Assembly (NCBI GenBank): GCA_015065325.1
Contig: SVQO01000013.1
Coordinates: 1-59,643 of the forward strand
Reading direction: 5' to 3'
From: Oscillospiraceae bacterium
Lineage (GTDB): Bacteria > Bacillota > Clostridia > Oscillospirales > SIG627
DNA: 59,643 nucleotides
Shown here: one piece after another, positions 19,185 to 29,403 of the stretch
Layout: every line of letters begins with the position of its first letter
Position numbering within the stretch: the first letter of the stretch is position 1
Program-made: the position numbers and the translations under genes
The notes under the pieces: generated by a model
What the model saw: the letters and a program-made list of their open reading frames with translations, nothing else
Told to the model about the DNA's origin: nothing
The model's database searches: none

Positions 19185-21266
19185 ATGAACGTACCGGAAA
19201 TCTTCGGCTCTCTCGTTTTTAACGACGCCATGATGAAAAAATATCTGCCCGAGCAGATCTATATTTCACTGAAAAATACCGCCCTGAAGGGTGAACGACT
19301 GGATCCCCATATTGCCGACGAGGTAGCAAAGGGAATGCGGGACTGGGCGCTTTCCAAGGGTGCGACCCACTTTACCCATTGGTTTCAGCCCATGACGGGC
19401 TCCACCGCCGAGAAGCACGATTCCTTCGTGCGTCCCATCAGCGAAAGCGAGATCACGATGGAGTTCTCCGGCAAGAACCTGATCGCAGGAGAAGCGGATG
19501 CCTCCTCCTTCCCCTCCGGCGGTCTGCGTGCCACCTTCGAAGCACGCGGCTACTCTGCCTGGGACCCCACCTCCCCCGCCTTTATCAAGGACAAGACCCT
19601 GTGTATTCCCACGGCGTTCTGCTCCTACCGCGGGGAGAGTCTGGATAAAAAAACACCCTTGCTCCGCTCTCAGGAGGCGATCGACCGCCAGGCGCGCCGC
19701 CTTTTGAAGCTGTTTGGTATCGAGACCCGCAGAGTGGTTGCCAACGTGGGCGCAGAGCAGGAATACTTCCTCATTGACGACCAGGTCTGGTCCAAGCGCC
19801 CCGACCTTCTTTACTGCGGCAGGACTCTGTTCGGTGCCATGCCCCCTAAGGGTCAGGATATGGACGGCCACTACTACGGGCAGATCAAGCCCCGTGTCCA
19901 CGCCTTTATGCAGGAGCTGGACGAGGAGCTTTGGAAGCTGGGGATCTTGGCAAATACGGAGCACAATGAGGTTGCCCCCGCTCAGCACGAGCTGGCGCCT
20001 ATTTATGCCACGGTGAATATTGCCACGGACCACAACCAGCTGACGATGGAAATGATGAAGAAGATCGCCGCCCGTCACGGTCTGGCGTGCCTGCTTCACG
20101 AAAAGCCCTTTAAAGGGGTCAACGGCAGCGGTAAGCACAACAACTGGTCCCTTTCCACCGCAGAGGGTCTCAACCTGCTCAAGCCCGGCAAGACTCCCAG
20201 CCAGAACGCTCTGTTCCTTCTGATCCTTACCGGTATTATCAAGGCGGTGGACGAAAACCAGGATCTTCTCCGCATTTCCGTTTCCTCTCCCGGAAACGAT
20301 CACCGTCTGGGCGGTAACGAAGCACCTCCCGCCATCCTTTCCATTTTCCTTGGCTCCGAGCTGGAGAATATTTTGGAGGATATTATGGCAGGCGAGACCC
20401 CCGAGGACAGACCCCGCACCCGTCTCAATATCGGCGCCTCCGTTCTCCCCGAGCTGCCCTGCGACTCCACCGACCGAAACCGTACCTCTCCCTTTGCCTT
20501 TACGGGGAACAAATTTGAATTCCGTATGCCCGGCTCCTCCTGCTCCATCGGTTGCCCCAATATGATCATGAATACCATCGTAGCAGAGGCGCTTTCCTCC
20601 TTCTCCGACGTTTTGGAGCAGGCAGAGGACTTTCAGAAGGCACTGAATAAGCTGATCCACGATACGCTGATCCGCCACCGTCGCATTATTTACGGCGGTA
20701 ACAACTACGCCGAGCAGTGGCGCGAGGAGGCTCTGCGCCGCGGTCTGGAGAACTTTACCAATACCGTGGAGGCTTTGCCCCATTACACCGACGAAAAGAA
20801 CGTGCGTCTCTTTGAAAAGCACGGTGTCCTCTCCGCTGCGGAGATCGCTTCCCGCCAGGAAGTGCTTTTGGAAAACTACACCAAGAGCTTGGGTGTGGAG
20901 GCGCTGACCTTTGCCAATTTGGTTCGCAAGGATATTCTTCCCGCGGTCATCGGCTACCAGAGTCTCTTGGCAGAGGAAATGAAGTTGAAAAAAGAAGTAT
21001 ATCCCTCCTACGAGGTAGAACAGGAGCTTCTTTCCGACGTTTGCAAGCTGACGGGGACTCTTTACAAGCAGCTCAAGGAGCTTGAGGATGCCACCGAGCG
21101 CGCCAAGGAGATCGAGGAGACCCTCCCCGCCGCAGAGTACGCCCGCTCCGTGCTCTTTACCAAAATGGAGGAATTGCGCGAGACGGTGGATACTCTGGAG
21201 ACCCTCCTTCCCCGCAAAATGTGGCCTTTCCCCACCTACGCCGAGATCCTTTACAGTGTAAAATAA
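19185..21266 (+). CDS. glnN: Glutamine synthetase type III
   Basis: The 693-residue enzyme joins ammonia and glutamate at the cost of ATP. The length and motifs are those of GSIII and not of the 440-residue [50 protein letters not shown] and [21 protein letters not shown] forms large double rings. It follows AAGGAATGA and ends in a strong terminator, so it is a single-gene unit. It is likely a main route of ammonia assimilation here. Confidence 0.96.
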   Translation: MNVPEIFGSLVFNDAMMKKYLPEQIYISLKNTALKGERLDPHIADEVAKGMRDWALSKGATHFTHWFQPMTGSTAEKHDSFVRPISESEITMEFSGKNLIAGEADASSFPSGGLRATFEARGYSAWDPTSPAFIKDKTLCIPTAFCSYRGESLDKKTPLLRSQEAIDRQARRLLKLFGIETRRVVANVGAEQEYFLIDDQVWSKRPDLLYCGRTLFGAMPPKGQDMDGHYYGQIKPRVHAFMQELDEELWKLGILANTEHNEVAPAQHELAPIYATVNIATDHNQLTMEMMKKIAARHGLACLLHEKPFKGVNGSGKHNNWSLSTAEGLNLLKPGKTPSQNALFLLILTGIIKAVDENQDLLRISVSSPGNDHRLGGNEAPPAILSIFLGSELENILEDIMAGETPEDRPRTRLNIGASVLPELPCDSTDRNRTSPFAFTGNKFEFRMPGSSCSIGCPNMIMNTIVAEALSSFSDVLEQAEDFQKALNKLIHDTLIRHRRIIYGGNNYAEQWREEALRRGLENFTNTVEALPHYTDEKNVRLFEKHGVLSAAEIASRQEVLLENYTKSLGVEALTFANLVRKDILPAVIGYQSLLAEEMKLKKEVYPSYEVEQELLSDVCKLTGTLYKQLKELEDATERAKEIEETLPAAEYARSVLFTKMEELRETVDTLETLLPRKMWPFPTYAEILYSVK

Positions 21267-21296
21267 GAAAAAAGACGCCGAGCGGCGTCTTTTTTC
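21267..21296 (+). terminator. glnN terminator
   Basis: AAGACGCCG and CGGCGTCTT form the stem, followed by T6. Confidence 0.95.
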
Positions 21297-21297
21297 A

Positions 21298-21345
21298 GCA
21301 AATTACGGCGGGAGCAAGCCCCCGCCCTACGAGTGCGAACATGGA
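21298..21345 (-). repeat. Intergenic repeat module D, inverted copy
   Basis: The GC-rich hairpin GCGGGAGCAAGCCCCCGC with CCTACG and GTGCGAACATGGATGATCG is the reverse of the copies at 17287 and 29511. Confidence 0.8.
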
Positions 21346-21414
21346 TGATCGATCTTTGTTTTGTAACTTATGACCACTATTTGACCTTTTATGAAATTGT
21401 ATAGGGGGAAAAAT

Positions 21415-21699
21415 ATGAAAAAAACAACGCTTGATTTTACAAATTGCAAAAATCTTTATGATTTGCATAATCGCATTCAAGAATCATTGAATTTTCCCGA
21501 TTATTACGGAAAAAATCTAGATGCTTTTTGGGATTGTCTCAATCGCGACTGCGACGTAAACTACGTTACGGTTGTGGGAAGTGAAAACGTAGCGGCTGAA
21601 TTAAAACCGACGATGAAAACAATCTTGGAATTATTTGAGGAAAACAAGAAATTTTGGGCAGAGAGCACCGATCCTTTTGATTACGAAATACTCAGTTAA
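21415..21699 (+). CDS. Barstar family protein (barnase inhibitor-like)
   Basis: The 94-residue protein has the barstar pattern. LDFTNCKNLYDLHNRIQ is followed by the conserved FPDYYGKNLDAFWDCL helix with the Asp that blocks barnase-type ribonucleases, then a C-terminal acidic helix. Family members neutralise secreted RNases or polymorphic toxins. No barnase or toxin gene lies next to it; intergenic repeats flank it on both sides. ATG 21415 follows AGGGGG. It may protect against a neighbour's toxin, or its partner may be elsewhere. Confidence 0.85.
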   Translation: MKKTTLDFTNCKNLYDLHNRIQESLNFPDYYGKNLDAFWDCLNRDCDVNYVTVVGSENVAAELKPTMKTILELFEENKKFWAESTDPFDYEILS

Positions 21700-21709
21700 A
21701 AAGCGGATT

Positions 21710-22037
21710 ACGGCTACGGATGCGGACATGGATGATAGATCTTTGTTTTGCATTCATATGGGATTGATAAATAAAATTACCCTTTTTATAAGTTTTTTGC
21801 GGAGCTTTTTTTCAAAAAAGCGACCAAAAGTCCCCCGTAAAAAACATCGGAATATATATTTGCTTTTGCAAAAATCTTGACGTTTTGTGTCGGTCTGCGG
21901 GACGTCGAAGGCGCCGTCCCCTACGATGCAAACATTGAGAACACATATTTGTTTTTGCAAAAATTTTTGATAATAAAATAAAATTTCTTTTTTATAAGTT
22001 TTGAGGGGTGCGGGGGACTTTTTCAAAAGTCCCCCGC
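21710..22037. repeat. Inverted block of intergenic repeat modules D, A, C and F
   Basis: In order are a partial inverted D module (around 21710-21752), inverted A (21764-21836), inverted C (21899-21925) and the GCGGGGGACTTTTTC hairpin (22010-22037) also seen at 907. The block is arranged as the reverse of those at 17.0 and 29.5 kb. No gene is seen between 21700 and 22121. Confidence 0.75.
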
Positions 22038-22083
22038 AAAAAAACTCCCCAGCAAAAGAGCCGCAGACAATTTACAAAGCAAA

Positions 22084-22115
22084 AAGAAGTGCCCCCGAGG
22101 GAGCACTTCTTTTTT
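22084..22115 (-). terminator. PFOR terminator
   Basis: AAGAAGTGC and GCACTTCTT pair around a CCCCGAGGGA loop, with A/T runs on both sides, so it may work both ways. Confidence 0.85.
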
Positions 22116-22121
22116 ATGTGA

Positions 22122-25100
22122 TTATTCTTCTTCGCCGTAGAGCTTCTCAAGCTTGGTCAGCTTGGTGTAGCGCTCAGCAGCGGCAGCCTCAGCCTTATCA
22201 AAGAGAGCCTCAGCGCGTTCTGCATTCTGCTGAACCAGACGAGCGTAACGGGTCTCATTCTTGATGAAGTCCTTGTAGGAAGCAGTGGGAGCCTTGGAGT
22301 CGACCACCAGCTTCTTCTCTGCCAGAGGATTGTAACGGAACATCTGCCAGTAGCCTGCTTCAACAGCCTTCTTCATTTCAACCTGGCAGTTTGCCATGGT
22401 GCCCTTGATACCGTGCATTTCGCAGGGAGCGTAGCCGATGATCAGGGAGGGTCCGGGATAAGCTTCAGCCTCGGTCAGAGCCTTGAGGAGCTGATTCATA
22501 TCTGCGCCCATAGCAACCTGAGCAACGTAAACGTAGCCGTAGCTCATTGCGATCTCAGCAAGGTTCTTCTTGCCGATTGCCTTACCTGCAGCGGCAAACT
22601 GAGCAACCTGACCGATGTTGGAAGCCTTGGAAGCCTGACCGCCGGTGTTGGAGTAAACCTCGGTATCGAATACCATAACGTTTACGTCCTCGCCGCTTGC
22701 CAGAACGTGGTCCAGACCGCCGAAGCCGATATCGTAAGCCCAGCCGTCACCACCGAAGATCCAGATGGACTTCTTGGACAGGTAATCCTTCTCTGCAAGG
22801 ATCTTGGTCTTCAGCTCGTTCTCGCAGGGACAAGCCTCCAGCATAGCGACCATTTCCTTGGTAGCGATCTCGTTTTCAGCGCCGTTGTCAACGGTATCCA
22901 GATACTTCTGAATAACAGCCTTCTTATCAGCGTCTTCCACGGTCTCGATGAACTTCTGAACGTAACCGATCAGCTTCTCACGGATGGTCTTCTGACCCAG
23001 GTGGATACCCAAACCGTGCTCAGCGTTGTCCTCGAACAGGGAGTTTGCCCAAGCGGGACCGCGGCCGGTAGCGTTGTTTACGGTGTAGGGAGTTGCGGGA
23101 GCGGAGCCACCCCAGATAGAGGAGCATCCGGTAGCGTTGGAGATGTACATTCTCTCACCGAAGAGCTGGGTGATCAGTCTAGCGTAGGAGGTCTCGGCAC
23201 AGCCTGCGCAGGAGCCGGAGAACTCAAGCAGGGGCTGCTTGAACTGGCTGCCCTTAACGGTCTTGGCGTTGAACAGCTCTGCCTTCTCGGTAACGTTTGC
23301 TACGCACCAGTCAAAGGGCTTCTGCTGCTCGAGCTGAGAAGACTGAGAAACCATCTCGATCGCCTTCTTCTCGGGATTGCCGTCCTTCTCTGCCTTTGCG
23401 GTAACGGGACAAGCCTTTACGCAAAGGGTACAACCCATGCAGTCCAGGGGAGAGATCGCCATGGTAAACTTGTAATCGGTCTTGATGACGGGCTTTGCAC
23501 AGAACTTGGTCTCTGCGGGAGCTGCGGCAGCTTCCTCAGCGGTCAGAGCAAAGGGACGGATGGCTGCGTGAGGACATACGAAGGAACAGTTGTTACACTG
23601 GATACAGTTTTCAGCGTGCCATACGGGAACGGAAACTGCAACACCGCGCTTCTCGTAAGCGGCTGCACCCTGGGGGAAGGTACCGTCGGCGCAGTCAACG
23701 AAACGGGATACGGGCAGGGAGTCACCGTCCATCAGGGAAACGGGCTCAACGATCTCGTTTACGAATTTCACCAGATCCTCGCGCTTGCCGGTAGCCTTAG
23801 CCTTTTCAGCAGCGGGAGCGGCGTTCTTCCACTCGGCGGGAACGGCAACCTCGACCATAGCGTTTGCGCCTGCGTCGATTGCCTTGTAGTTCAGCTCAAC
23901 GATGGCCTCGCCCTTCTTGATGTAGGACTTGTAAGCCATTTTCTTCATATACTCGATCGCCTCGTCCTTGGGAAGGATGTTGGCAAGAGCGAAGAATGCG
24001 GACTGGAGAACGGTGTTCTTAACCTTGGGGTTACCGATCTGTTTGGTTGCGATGGAGGTAGCGTCGATGGTGTAGAACTTGATATTGTTGTTGGCAATAT
24101 AAGCCTTCACGTCAGCGGGCAGGTGCTCCTCGAGAGCAGCGGCATCCCAGGGGCAGTCCAGCATAAAGGTACCGCCGGGCTTCACGTCCTGAACGATCTT
24201 GTAGCCCTTGAGGATGTAGGAGTAGTTGTGGCAAGCAACGAAGTTTGCCTTGGTGATGTAGTAGGGGCTCTTGATCGCCTTATCACCGAAGCGGAGGTGA
24301 GAAATGGTTACACCGCCGGTCTTCTTGGAGTCGTACTGGAAGTATGCCTGAATGAACTTGTCGGTGTGGTCACCGATGATCTTGATGGAGTTCTTGTTGG
24401 CACCGACGGTACCGTCGCCGCCCAGACCCCAGAACTTGCAGGAGATGGTTCCCTCGGCAGCAGTATCGGGAGCGGGCTTCTCCTCCAGGGAAAGGCCGGT
24501 CACGTCGTCAACGATACCGATGGTAAAGCCGTTCTTGGGCTCTGCCTGTGCAAGGTTCTCATAAACTGCGAAGATGCTCTGAGGAGGAGTATCCTTGGAG
24601 CCGAGACCGTATCTGCCGCCAACGACCTTGATATCGGTCTTGCCCTGAGTAGCCAGAGCGGTAACAACGTCCAGATACAGAGGCTCGCCGAGAGCGCCGG
24701 GTTCCTTGGTACGGTCGAGAACTGCGATCTTCTTTGCGGTAGCGGGGATGGCTTCTGCCAGCTTGTCGGCACGGAAGGGTCTGTACAGACGAACCTTTAC
24801 CAAACCGACCTTCTCGCCCTTAGCGGTCAGGTAGTCGATGACTTCCTCTGCTACGTCACAAACGGAGCCCATAGCTACGATCACCTTTTCGGCATCGGGA
24901 GCGCCGTAGTAGTTGAACAGCTTGTAGTCGGTACCGATCTTCTCGTTTACCTTGTTCATATATTCCTCTACGATTGCGGGAAGTGCATCGTAGTACTTGT
25001 TACAAGCCTCTCTGTGCTGGAAGAAGATGTCACCGTTTTCAGCGGAGCCGCGGAGAACGGGATGCTCGGGGTTCAGTGCTCTTGCACGGAAGCCTGCCAA

Positions 25101-25700
25101 AGCGTCCTTGTCGATCATTTCTTCCAGATCCTTGTAGTCCCAAGCTTCGATCTTCTGGATCTCGTGGGAGGTACGGAAGCCGTCGAAGAAGTTCAGGAAA
25201 GGAACTCTGCCCTTGATGGCTGCCAGATGTGCTACGGCACCCAGGTCCATAACCTCCTGGGGGTTGGTGTTTGCAAGGAGAGCAAAACCGGTCTGACGGC
25301 AAGCGTAAATATCACTGTGGTCGCCGAAAATGTTCAGCGCGTGAGAAGCTACGCAACGGGCGGAACAGTGGATCACACCGGGGAGAAGCTCACCGGCGAT
25401 CTTGTACATATTGGGGATCATCAGAAGAAGACCCTGAGAAGCGGTAAAGGTGGTGGTGAGAGCACCTGCGGCAAGAGAGCCGTGAACGGTACCTGCAGCA
25501 CCTGCCTCGGACTGCATTTCGGTAACCTTAACGGTTTCGCCGAACATGTTCTGAAGTCCGGTTGCAGACCAGGAGTCTGTCAATTCTGCCATTACACTGG
25601 AGGGGGTAATGGGGTAGATGGCTGCCACTTCGGTAAACGCATAGGATACGTGTGCCGCGGCGGTATTACCATCCATGGACATTTTCTTTCTTGTAACCAT
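22122..25700 (-). CDS. nifJ: Pyruvate:ferredoxin (flavodoxin) oxidoreductase
   Basis: The 1192-residue single-chain enzyme splits pyruvate with CoA into acetyl-CoA and CO2 and reduces ferredoxin. This is the central step of anaerobic fermentation. The N-terminal domain has YPITPSSVMAELTD. Two ferredoxin-type clusters are visible (CIQCNNCSFVCP and CMGCTLCVKACP). The thiamine site shows GDGWAYDIGFGG and VYSNTGGQASKAS. Extra cysteines (CAGCAETSY) bind the proximal cluster. GCT- and GTT-rich stretches suggest high expression. It has its own promoter and terminator. Confidence 0.97.
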   Translation of the reverse strand: MVTRKKMSMDGNTAAAHVSYAFTEVAAIYPITPSSVMAELTDSWSATGLQNMFGETVKVTEMQSEAGAAGTVHGSLAAGALTTTFTASQGLLLMIPNMYKIAGELLPGVIHCSARCVASHALNIFGDHSDIYACRQTGFALLANTNPQEVMDLGAVAHLAAIKGRVPFLNFFDGFRTSHEIQKIEAWDYKDLEEMIDKDALAGFRARALNPEHPVLRGSAENGDIFFQHREACNKYYDALPAIVEEYMNKVNEKIGTDYKLFNYYGAPDAEKVIVAMGSVCDVAEEVIDYLTAKGEKVGLVKVRLYRPFRADKLAEAIPATAKKIAVLDRTKEPGALGEPLYLDVVTALATQGKTDIKVVGGRYGLGSKDTPPQSIFAVYENLAQAEPKNGFTIGIVDDVTGLSLEEKPAPDTAAEGTISCKFWGLGGDGTVGANKNSIKIIGDHTDKFIQAYFQYDSKKTGGVTISHLRFGDKAIKSPYYITKANFVACHNYSYILKGYKIVQDVKPGGTFMLDCPWDAAALEEHLPADVKAYIANNNIKFYTIDATSIATKQIGNPKVKNTVLQSAFFALANILPKDEAIEYMKKMAYKSYIKKGEAIVELNYKAIDAGANAMVEVAVPAEWKNAAPAAEKAKATGKREDLVKFVNEIVEPVSLMDGDSLPVSRFVDCADGTFPQGAAAYEKRGVAVSVPVWHAENCIQCNNCSFVCPHAAIRPFALTAEEAAAAPAETKFCAKPVIKTDYKFTMAISPLDCMGCTLCVKACPVTAKAEKDGNPEKKAIEMVSQSSQLEQQKPFDWCVANVTEKAELFNAKTVKGSQFKQPLLEFSGSCAGCAETSYARLITQLFGERMYISNATGCSSIWGGSAPATPYTVNNATGRGPAWANSLFEDNAEHGLGIHLGQKTIREKLIGYVQKFIETVEDADKKAVIQKYLDTVDNGAENEIATKEMVAMLEACPCENELKTKILAEKDYLSKKSIWIFGGDGWAYDIGFGGLDHVLASGEDVNVMVFDTEVYSNTGGQASKASNIGQVAQFAAAGKAIGKKNLAEIAMSYGYVYVAQVAMGADMNQLLKALTEAEAYPGPSLIIGYAPCEMHGIKGTMANCQVEMKKAVEAGYWQMFRYNPLAEKKLVVDSKAPTASYKDFIKNETRYARLVQQNAERAEALFDKAEAAAAERYTKLTKLEKLYGEEE

Positions 25701-25746
25701 GATAATGTATTCCTTTCTTTTGAATAGAATTAATTTTCCGTATGAG

Positions 25747-25775
25747 ATTATATCACCAAAATTATATTATGTAAA
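25747..25775 (-). promoter_or_regulatory. PFOR promoter
   Basis: A TTTACA -35 (25770-25775), 17 bp spacer and perfect TATAAT -10 (25747-25752) lie on the minus strand. Confidence 0.85.
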
Positions 25776-25835
25776 GGTAAAAAGACGAGATTTTTACGAA
25801 AAAAAAGAAGTTTTTTCAGGAAAATTTGCTTTTTT

Positions 25836-25864
25836 TTGCTTTTTTTCCAAAGAAGTGGTACAAT
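25836..25864 (+). promoter_or_regulatory. yifB promoter
   Basis: TTGCTT (25836-25841) and TACAAT (25859-25864) are spaced by 17 bp, divergent from the PFOR promoter. Confidence 0.75.
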
Positions 25865-25900
25865 GGAAAGCAGAGAAAAAAGGAAACGGGGGAAAACGGC

Positions 25901-27427
25901 GTGATCGTGAAAATCGGAACCTGTGCCGTGTGGGGTCTGGACGGCTTTGAGGTAGTGGCGGAGGCGTACCTGGGAAAGGGCCCCTTTGAGATGGAGATCA
26001 TCGGACTTCCGGATCTGGCGGTAAAGGAAAGTCAGAGTCGGATCACTGCCGCTCTGCTGGCTCTGAGGATCACCCCGCCCTCGGGCAAGGTGACCGTTAA
26101 TCTGGCTCCCGCCGACCGTAAAAAGCAGGGAAGCGGCTTTGATCTGCCGATTTTGATGACCTTGCTTTCTATGACGGTGCTGGGGGGAATGGAGCTTTCG
26201 GACAGCTTTTTCTTCGGAGAATTGGGACTGGACGGCTCTCTGCGCGGCGGTACGGGTGCTCTGCCCAAGGCGCTTGCCGCAAGGGATGCGGGAGCCAAGG
26301 TGCTGTTCGTGCCCAAGGAAAACGAAAACGAGTGCAGCGTGGTGGAGGGACTGACGGTTTACGGTGCCTCCCACGTAACGGAAATCTTGGATCACCTTTT
26401 GGGAAAAACTGCCCTGGTGCCCGCACGGTTTGACCGTGAGGCGGCTCTGGGGGAGAGGGAATGCGCCGTGGATTTTGCGGATATTCGCGGTCAGGGCGTT
26501 GCCAAGCGCGCCATTGAAATTGCGGCGGCAGGCTGTCACAATCTGCTTTTGGTGGGTCCTCCCGGCAGCGGTAAGAGCCTGCTTTCCAAGGCGATCCCGG
26601 GAATTCTGCCCGAAATGAGCTTTGAGGAAATGCTACGCACTACCGCCGTGCATTCCGTCAGCGGAACCCTGCCTGCCGGACAGGCTTTGATTCGGGAAAG
26701 ACCCTTTCGAGCACCCCATCACACCATGAGCTTTGCGGGACTGGTGGGCGGCGGGCAGAACCCTTGCCCCGGTGAGATCAGCCTTGCCCACAACGGCGTC
26801 CTGTTCCTGGACGAGCTTCCCGAATTTGACAAGAGAAATCTGGAGATCCTGCGTCAGCCCCTGGAGGATCGGCAGGTGACCATTACCCGCGCCGCGTGGA
26901 AGATGACCTTTCCCTCGGATTTTATGCTGGTCTGCGCCATGAATCCTTGTCCCTGCGGCTATTACGGAGATCCTACCCATCGCTGCAGCTGTTCCAAGGC
27001 GGCGGTGGAGCGGTACCTGGGGAAGATCTCGGGACCTCTTTTGGACCGTATCGATATGCGGGTGGAGGTGCCCGCGTTGTCCTTTGAGGAATTGGAGGAT
27101 AAGACCCCTGCGGAAAGCTCTGCTGCAGTACGGGAGAGAGTGAACCGTGCCAGAGCCCGAGCCCGTGAGCGCTACGCCGCCTACGGCGTTTCCTGCAACG
27201 GAGCCTTGTCGGGCGCACTGACCAAAAAGCTTTGCGTGATGGACGAGGGTGCCAAGGCTTGCATGAAGGAAAGCTTCGAGGCGCTTCAGCTTTCTGCCCG
27301 CGGCTACGACCGTATTCTGCGGCTTGCCAGAACCGTGGCAGATCTGGAGGGTGCGGAGAAGATTTCGGAAAATCATATTTTGGAGGCGGTGCAATACCGC
27401 GTCTCCTCGGAGAAGTATTTTGGATAA
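25901..27427 (+). CDS. yifB: YifB/ComM family Mg-chelatase-like AAA+ ATPase
   Basis: The 508-residue protein has an N-terminal Lon-protease-like substrate domain (1-180, without protease use). It also has an AAA+ motor of the magnesium chelatase type (Walker A VGPPGSGKSLL, RPFRAPHHTMS, Walker B GVLFLDELPEF). A Cys-rich loop NPCPCGYYGDPTHRCSCS and a C-terminal chelatase domain follow. ComM relatives act as branch-migration helicases in natural transformation. The start is GTG 25901 after GGAAACGGGGG; no ATG fits. The next gene overlaps its end. Confidence 0.9.
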   Translation: MIVKIGTCAVWGLDGFEVVAEAYLGKGPFEMEIIGLPDLAVKESQSRITAALLALRITPPSGKVTVNLAPADRKKQGSGFDLPILMTLLSMTVLGGMELSDSFFFGELGLDGSLRGGTGALPKALAARDAGAKVLFVPKENENECSVVEGLTVYGASHVTEILDHLLGKTALVPARFDREAALGERECAVDFADIRGQGVAKRAIEIAAAGCHNLLLVGPPGSGKSLLSKAIPGILPEMSFEEMLRTTAVHSVSGTLPAGQALIRERPFRAPHHTMSFAGLVGGGQNPCPGEISLAHNGVLFLDELPEFDKRNLEILRQPLEDRQVTITRAAWKMTFPSDFMLVCAMNPCPCGYYGDPTHRCSCSKAAVERYLGKISGPLLDRIDMRVEVPALSFEELEDKTPAESSAAVRERVNRARARARERYAAYGVSCNGALSGALTKKLCVMDEGAKACMKESFEALQLSARGYDRILRLARTVADLEGAEKISENHILEAVQYRVSSEKYFG

Positions 27428-27866
27428 AAATCAGATCGAGATCAAAAGTAAGAAGCGCTTTCTGCGCAATTTTGAGGAAAAGACGGATCGGGCAGATCTG
27501 TTCCGCCGCTTCGGCTTCGGCTCGGACGCACCCTTTGCGGGGCGGGTCAAAAAGGGGAGCCTTATGCTTTACCGCAAAAAGGCGGGGCCTTTGTCTCTGT
27601 TTGCCCTGACGGCTCGGGGAGAATTTTCCCGCAGCGGGGGAAGGGAGCTTCTCACCTTGCGCTTCGGGCGCTGTATTCCCGCCGCTCTTTTGTGGGGTGC
27701 CTGGTGCCTGATGATGCTCTGTACGGGCGCTTTGATGATCGTCAGCGACACCCTTTTTTCCCTTTGGTTTATCGTTCCCGCCATCCTTTTTGCCTTGCCT
27801 CTGTTCCTTTTCTCGGGGCGTGAGAAAAAGCGATTGACCGATTTCTTGCAAGCCTTGGGGGAATAG
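27420..27866 (+). CDS. Small two-helix membrane protein, unknown
   Basis: The frame is open from before 27420, but the only sensible start is TTG 27420, overlapping the yifB stop by 8 bases with GGAGAAG upstream. The 148-residue product has a basic N-terminal half (KSKKRFLRNFEEKT) and two membrane segments (IPAALLWGAWCLMMLCTGAL and SLWFIVPAILFALPLFLF). A short basic tail ends it. I recognise no family. Coupling with yifB suggests it is real, but the start is uncertain. Confidence 0.5.
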   Translation: MDKNQIEIKSKKRFLRNFEEKTDRADLFRRFGFGSDAPFAGRVKKGSLMLYRKKAGPLSLFALTARGEFSRSGGRELLTLRFGRCIPAALLWGAWCLMMLCTGALMIVSDTLFSLWFIVPAILFALPLFLFSGREKKRLTDFLQALGE

Positions 27867-27892
27867 GGTTTCAGTTTTTTCAGATTTTTTCC

Positions 27893-27914
27893 GACCCTTT
27901 TTGAAAAAAGGGTC
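27893..27914 (+). terminator. Terminator after the yifB unit
   Basis: GACCCTTTTTTG-type stem: GACCC-T-tract pairs with A-tract-GGGTC. It is followed by CGAACCCCGAAAAACTT, similar to the other hairpin cassettes. Confidence 0.6.
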
Positions 27915-27997
27915 CGAACCCCGAAAAACTTAAAAAGGGGAAATTTCTTTGTGGAAAGCAAGAAAACTTAAAAATAGTTTTTTCGGAAGTTTCTTCG

Positions 27998-28021
27998 GTT
28001 CCTTCTTTTCAAAGAAGGAAC
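27998..28021. repeat. GTTCC hairpin cassette, copy 3
   Basis: GTTCCTTCTTTTCAAAGAAG leads on to GAAC. The copy at 55500 differs by only one base over the stem. It lies just upstream of the metallophosphoesterase ribosome site. Confidence 0.7.
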
Positions 28022-28040
28022 AAACAGAAAGGAGTTTTTT

Positions 28041-29384
28041 ATGAAAAAAATCGTATCGGCGTTGGCGGCGTTTTGCATTTTGCTCTCCCTTTGTCCCGCG
28101 GCTTTTGCGGCAGAGTTTTCCTATGAGGAGCCCGTAGAGCCCGCCCTTTGGATGGAGCCGGATTTTTCTACCGACCACGCCTATTCCATCGCCTTGGTGG
28201 GAGATACCCAGTGCCTTTCCCGCGGGGACTATTTTTACGGAACCAATAAAATGGAGCAGCTCTACGGGATCCTTGCCGATACCGCCGAGGAGCGAAAGCT
28301 GGAGCACGTATTCGTTTTGGGGGATATTACGGATATGGGCTACCGCAACGACAAAAACCTGGGCTATGCAGTCTTCGATCCCCCTCTGACGGGAGAATGG
28401 GAGAATGCCCAAAAGGCAATTTTACAGCTGAGTGAAGCGGATATTTCTTATTCTTTGGTTCGCGGCAACCACGACGACTATATGATGGACGATTACTTCA
28501 ATATCCCCGCCTACACCGACCAATTCAAGGGCTGCGGAGGCTTTTTCAGCGATTCCGAGGCGAAGCATTTTGCGGGAGAGGAAAACGACAACCCCGAAGG
28601 TTACGTGTATTGGAGTGCCAAGACCGGTTATCACGAAAATTCCATCGTCAATTCCTATAAGACCATGGAGATCTGCGGTACCAAGTACCTGTTTCTCACC
28701 GTGGATCATCACCTGACGGCAAACGTGATCAACTGGGTGGATGAGATCTTGGGAAAATACCCGGACCACCTTGCCATCGTTGCCACCCACGCCTATATCG
28801 GTTCCCAGGGCAATCTGTTTTCCACCACCAAGGATGATACCCACATCCCCTCCGGCTACGCTTCGGAGCATTTGTGGGAAAACGCTCTGAAAAATCATGA
28901 AAACGTGCTGGCGGTGGTCTGCGGCCACGTAGGAACGCTTCGCCCCGTCTATTCCACCATGCGCCGCGGGGAAGGCGGCAACGTGGTTCGGCAGATCCTG
29001 GTAGATCCCCAAGGGTACGATCTGCGTGAGGAGAACGGTGAAGGAGCCGTCATCAGCGGTGTTCAGGACACGGGAATGATCCTGTATATGAATTTCTCCG
29101 AGGACGGGTCCAAGGTCACCTTCGATTATTACTCCACCCTTTTGAATAAGGAAATGGTGGATGCGGATTATCCCCTCACTCTCTATAAAACAAATCCCGT
29201 TGCACACAAAAAGGCGGAGACGGTAAATGCGGAGCCTGCTTCCGCCACCGTGACCACCGTGCCGATGCAGCTGGAAGATGACGGAGGAAGCGGGGGCGTC
29301 GTCATTGCCGTAGCGGTATGTGCCGTGGCGGTAGCGGGAGTCTTTGCGGCGGTCATTGTTCGCAAAAAGAAAAAAGCCCGGTAA
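28041..29384 (+). CDS. Cell-surface calcineurin-like metallophosphoesterase
   Basis: The 447-residue protein has a cleavable signal peptide (MKKIVSALAAFCILLSLCPAAFA). The metal-binding motifs of the calcineurin-like phosphoesterase fold appear in order: LVGDTQ, VLGDITD, VRGNHDD, a THAYIG His and CGHVG. A C-terminal membrane segment (about residues 415-440, VVIAVAVCAVAVAGVFAAVIV) and RKKKKAR anchor it, so the catalytic domain faces outside. GDTQ in place of GDxH is common in one subgroup. The substrate is unknown; nucleotide or phosphodiester scavenging is one possibility. ATG 28041 follows AAAGGAG. Confidence 0.85.
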   Translation: MKKIVSALAAFCILLSLCPAAFAAEFSYEEPVEPALWMEPDFSTDHAYSIALVGDTQCLSRGDYFYGTNKMEQLYGILADTAEERKLEHVFVLGDITDMGYRNDKNLGYAVFDPPLTGEWENAQKAILQLSEADISYSLVRGNHDDYMMDDYFNIPAYTDQFKGCGGFFSDSEAKHFAGEENDNPEGYVYWSAKTGYHENSIVNSYKTMEICGTKYLFLTVDHHLTANVINWVDEILGKYPDHLAIVATHAYIGSQGNLFSTTKDDTHIPSGYASEHLWENALKNHENVLAVVCGHVGTLRPVYSTMRRGEGGNVVRQILVDPQGYDLREENGEGAVISGVQDTGMILYMNFSEDGSKVTFDYYSTLLNKEMVDADYPLTLYKTNPVAHKKAETVNAEPASATVTTVPMQLEDDGGSGGVVIAVAVCAVAVAGVFAAVIVRKKKKAR

Positions 29385-29403
29385 TTCTTGACCGAGCAGG
29401 AGA

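Noticed and set aside
22413-25727. A 1104-codon plus-strand open frame
   Set aside because: It is the exact antisense of the PFOR gene, and the translation has no domain and is a codon-bias shadow.
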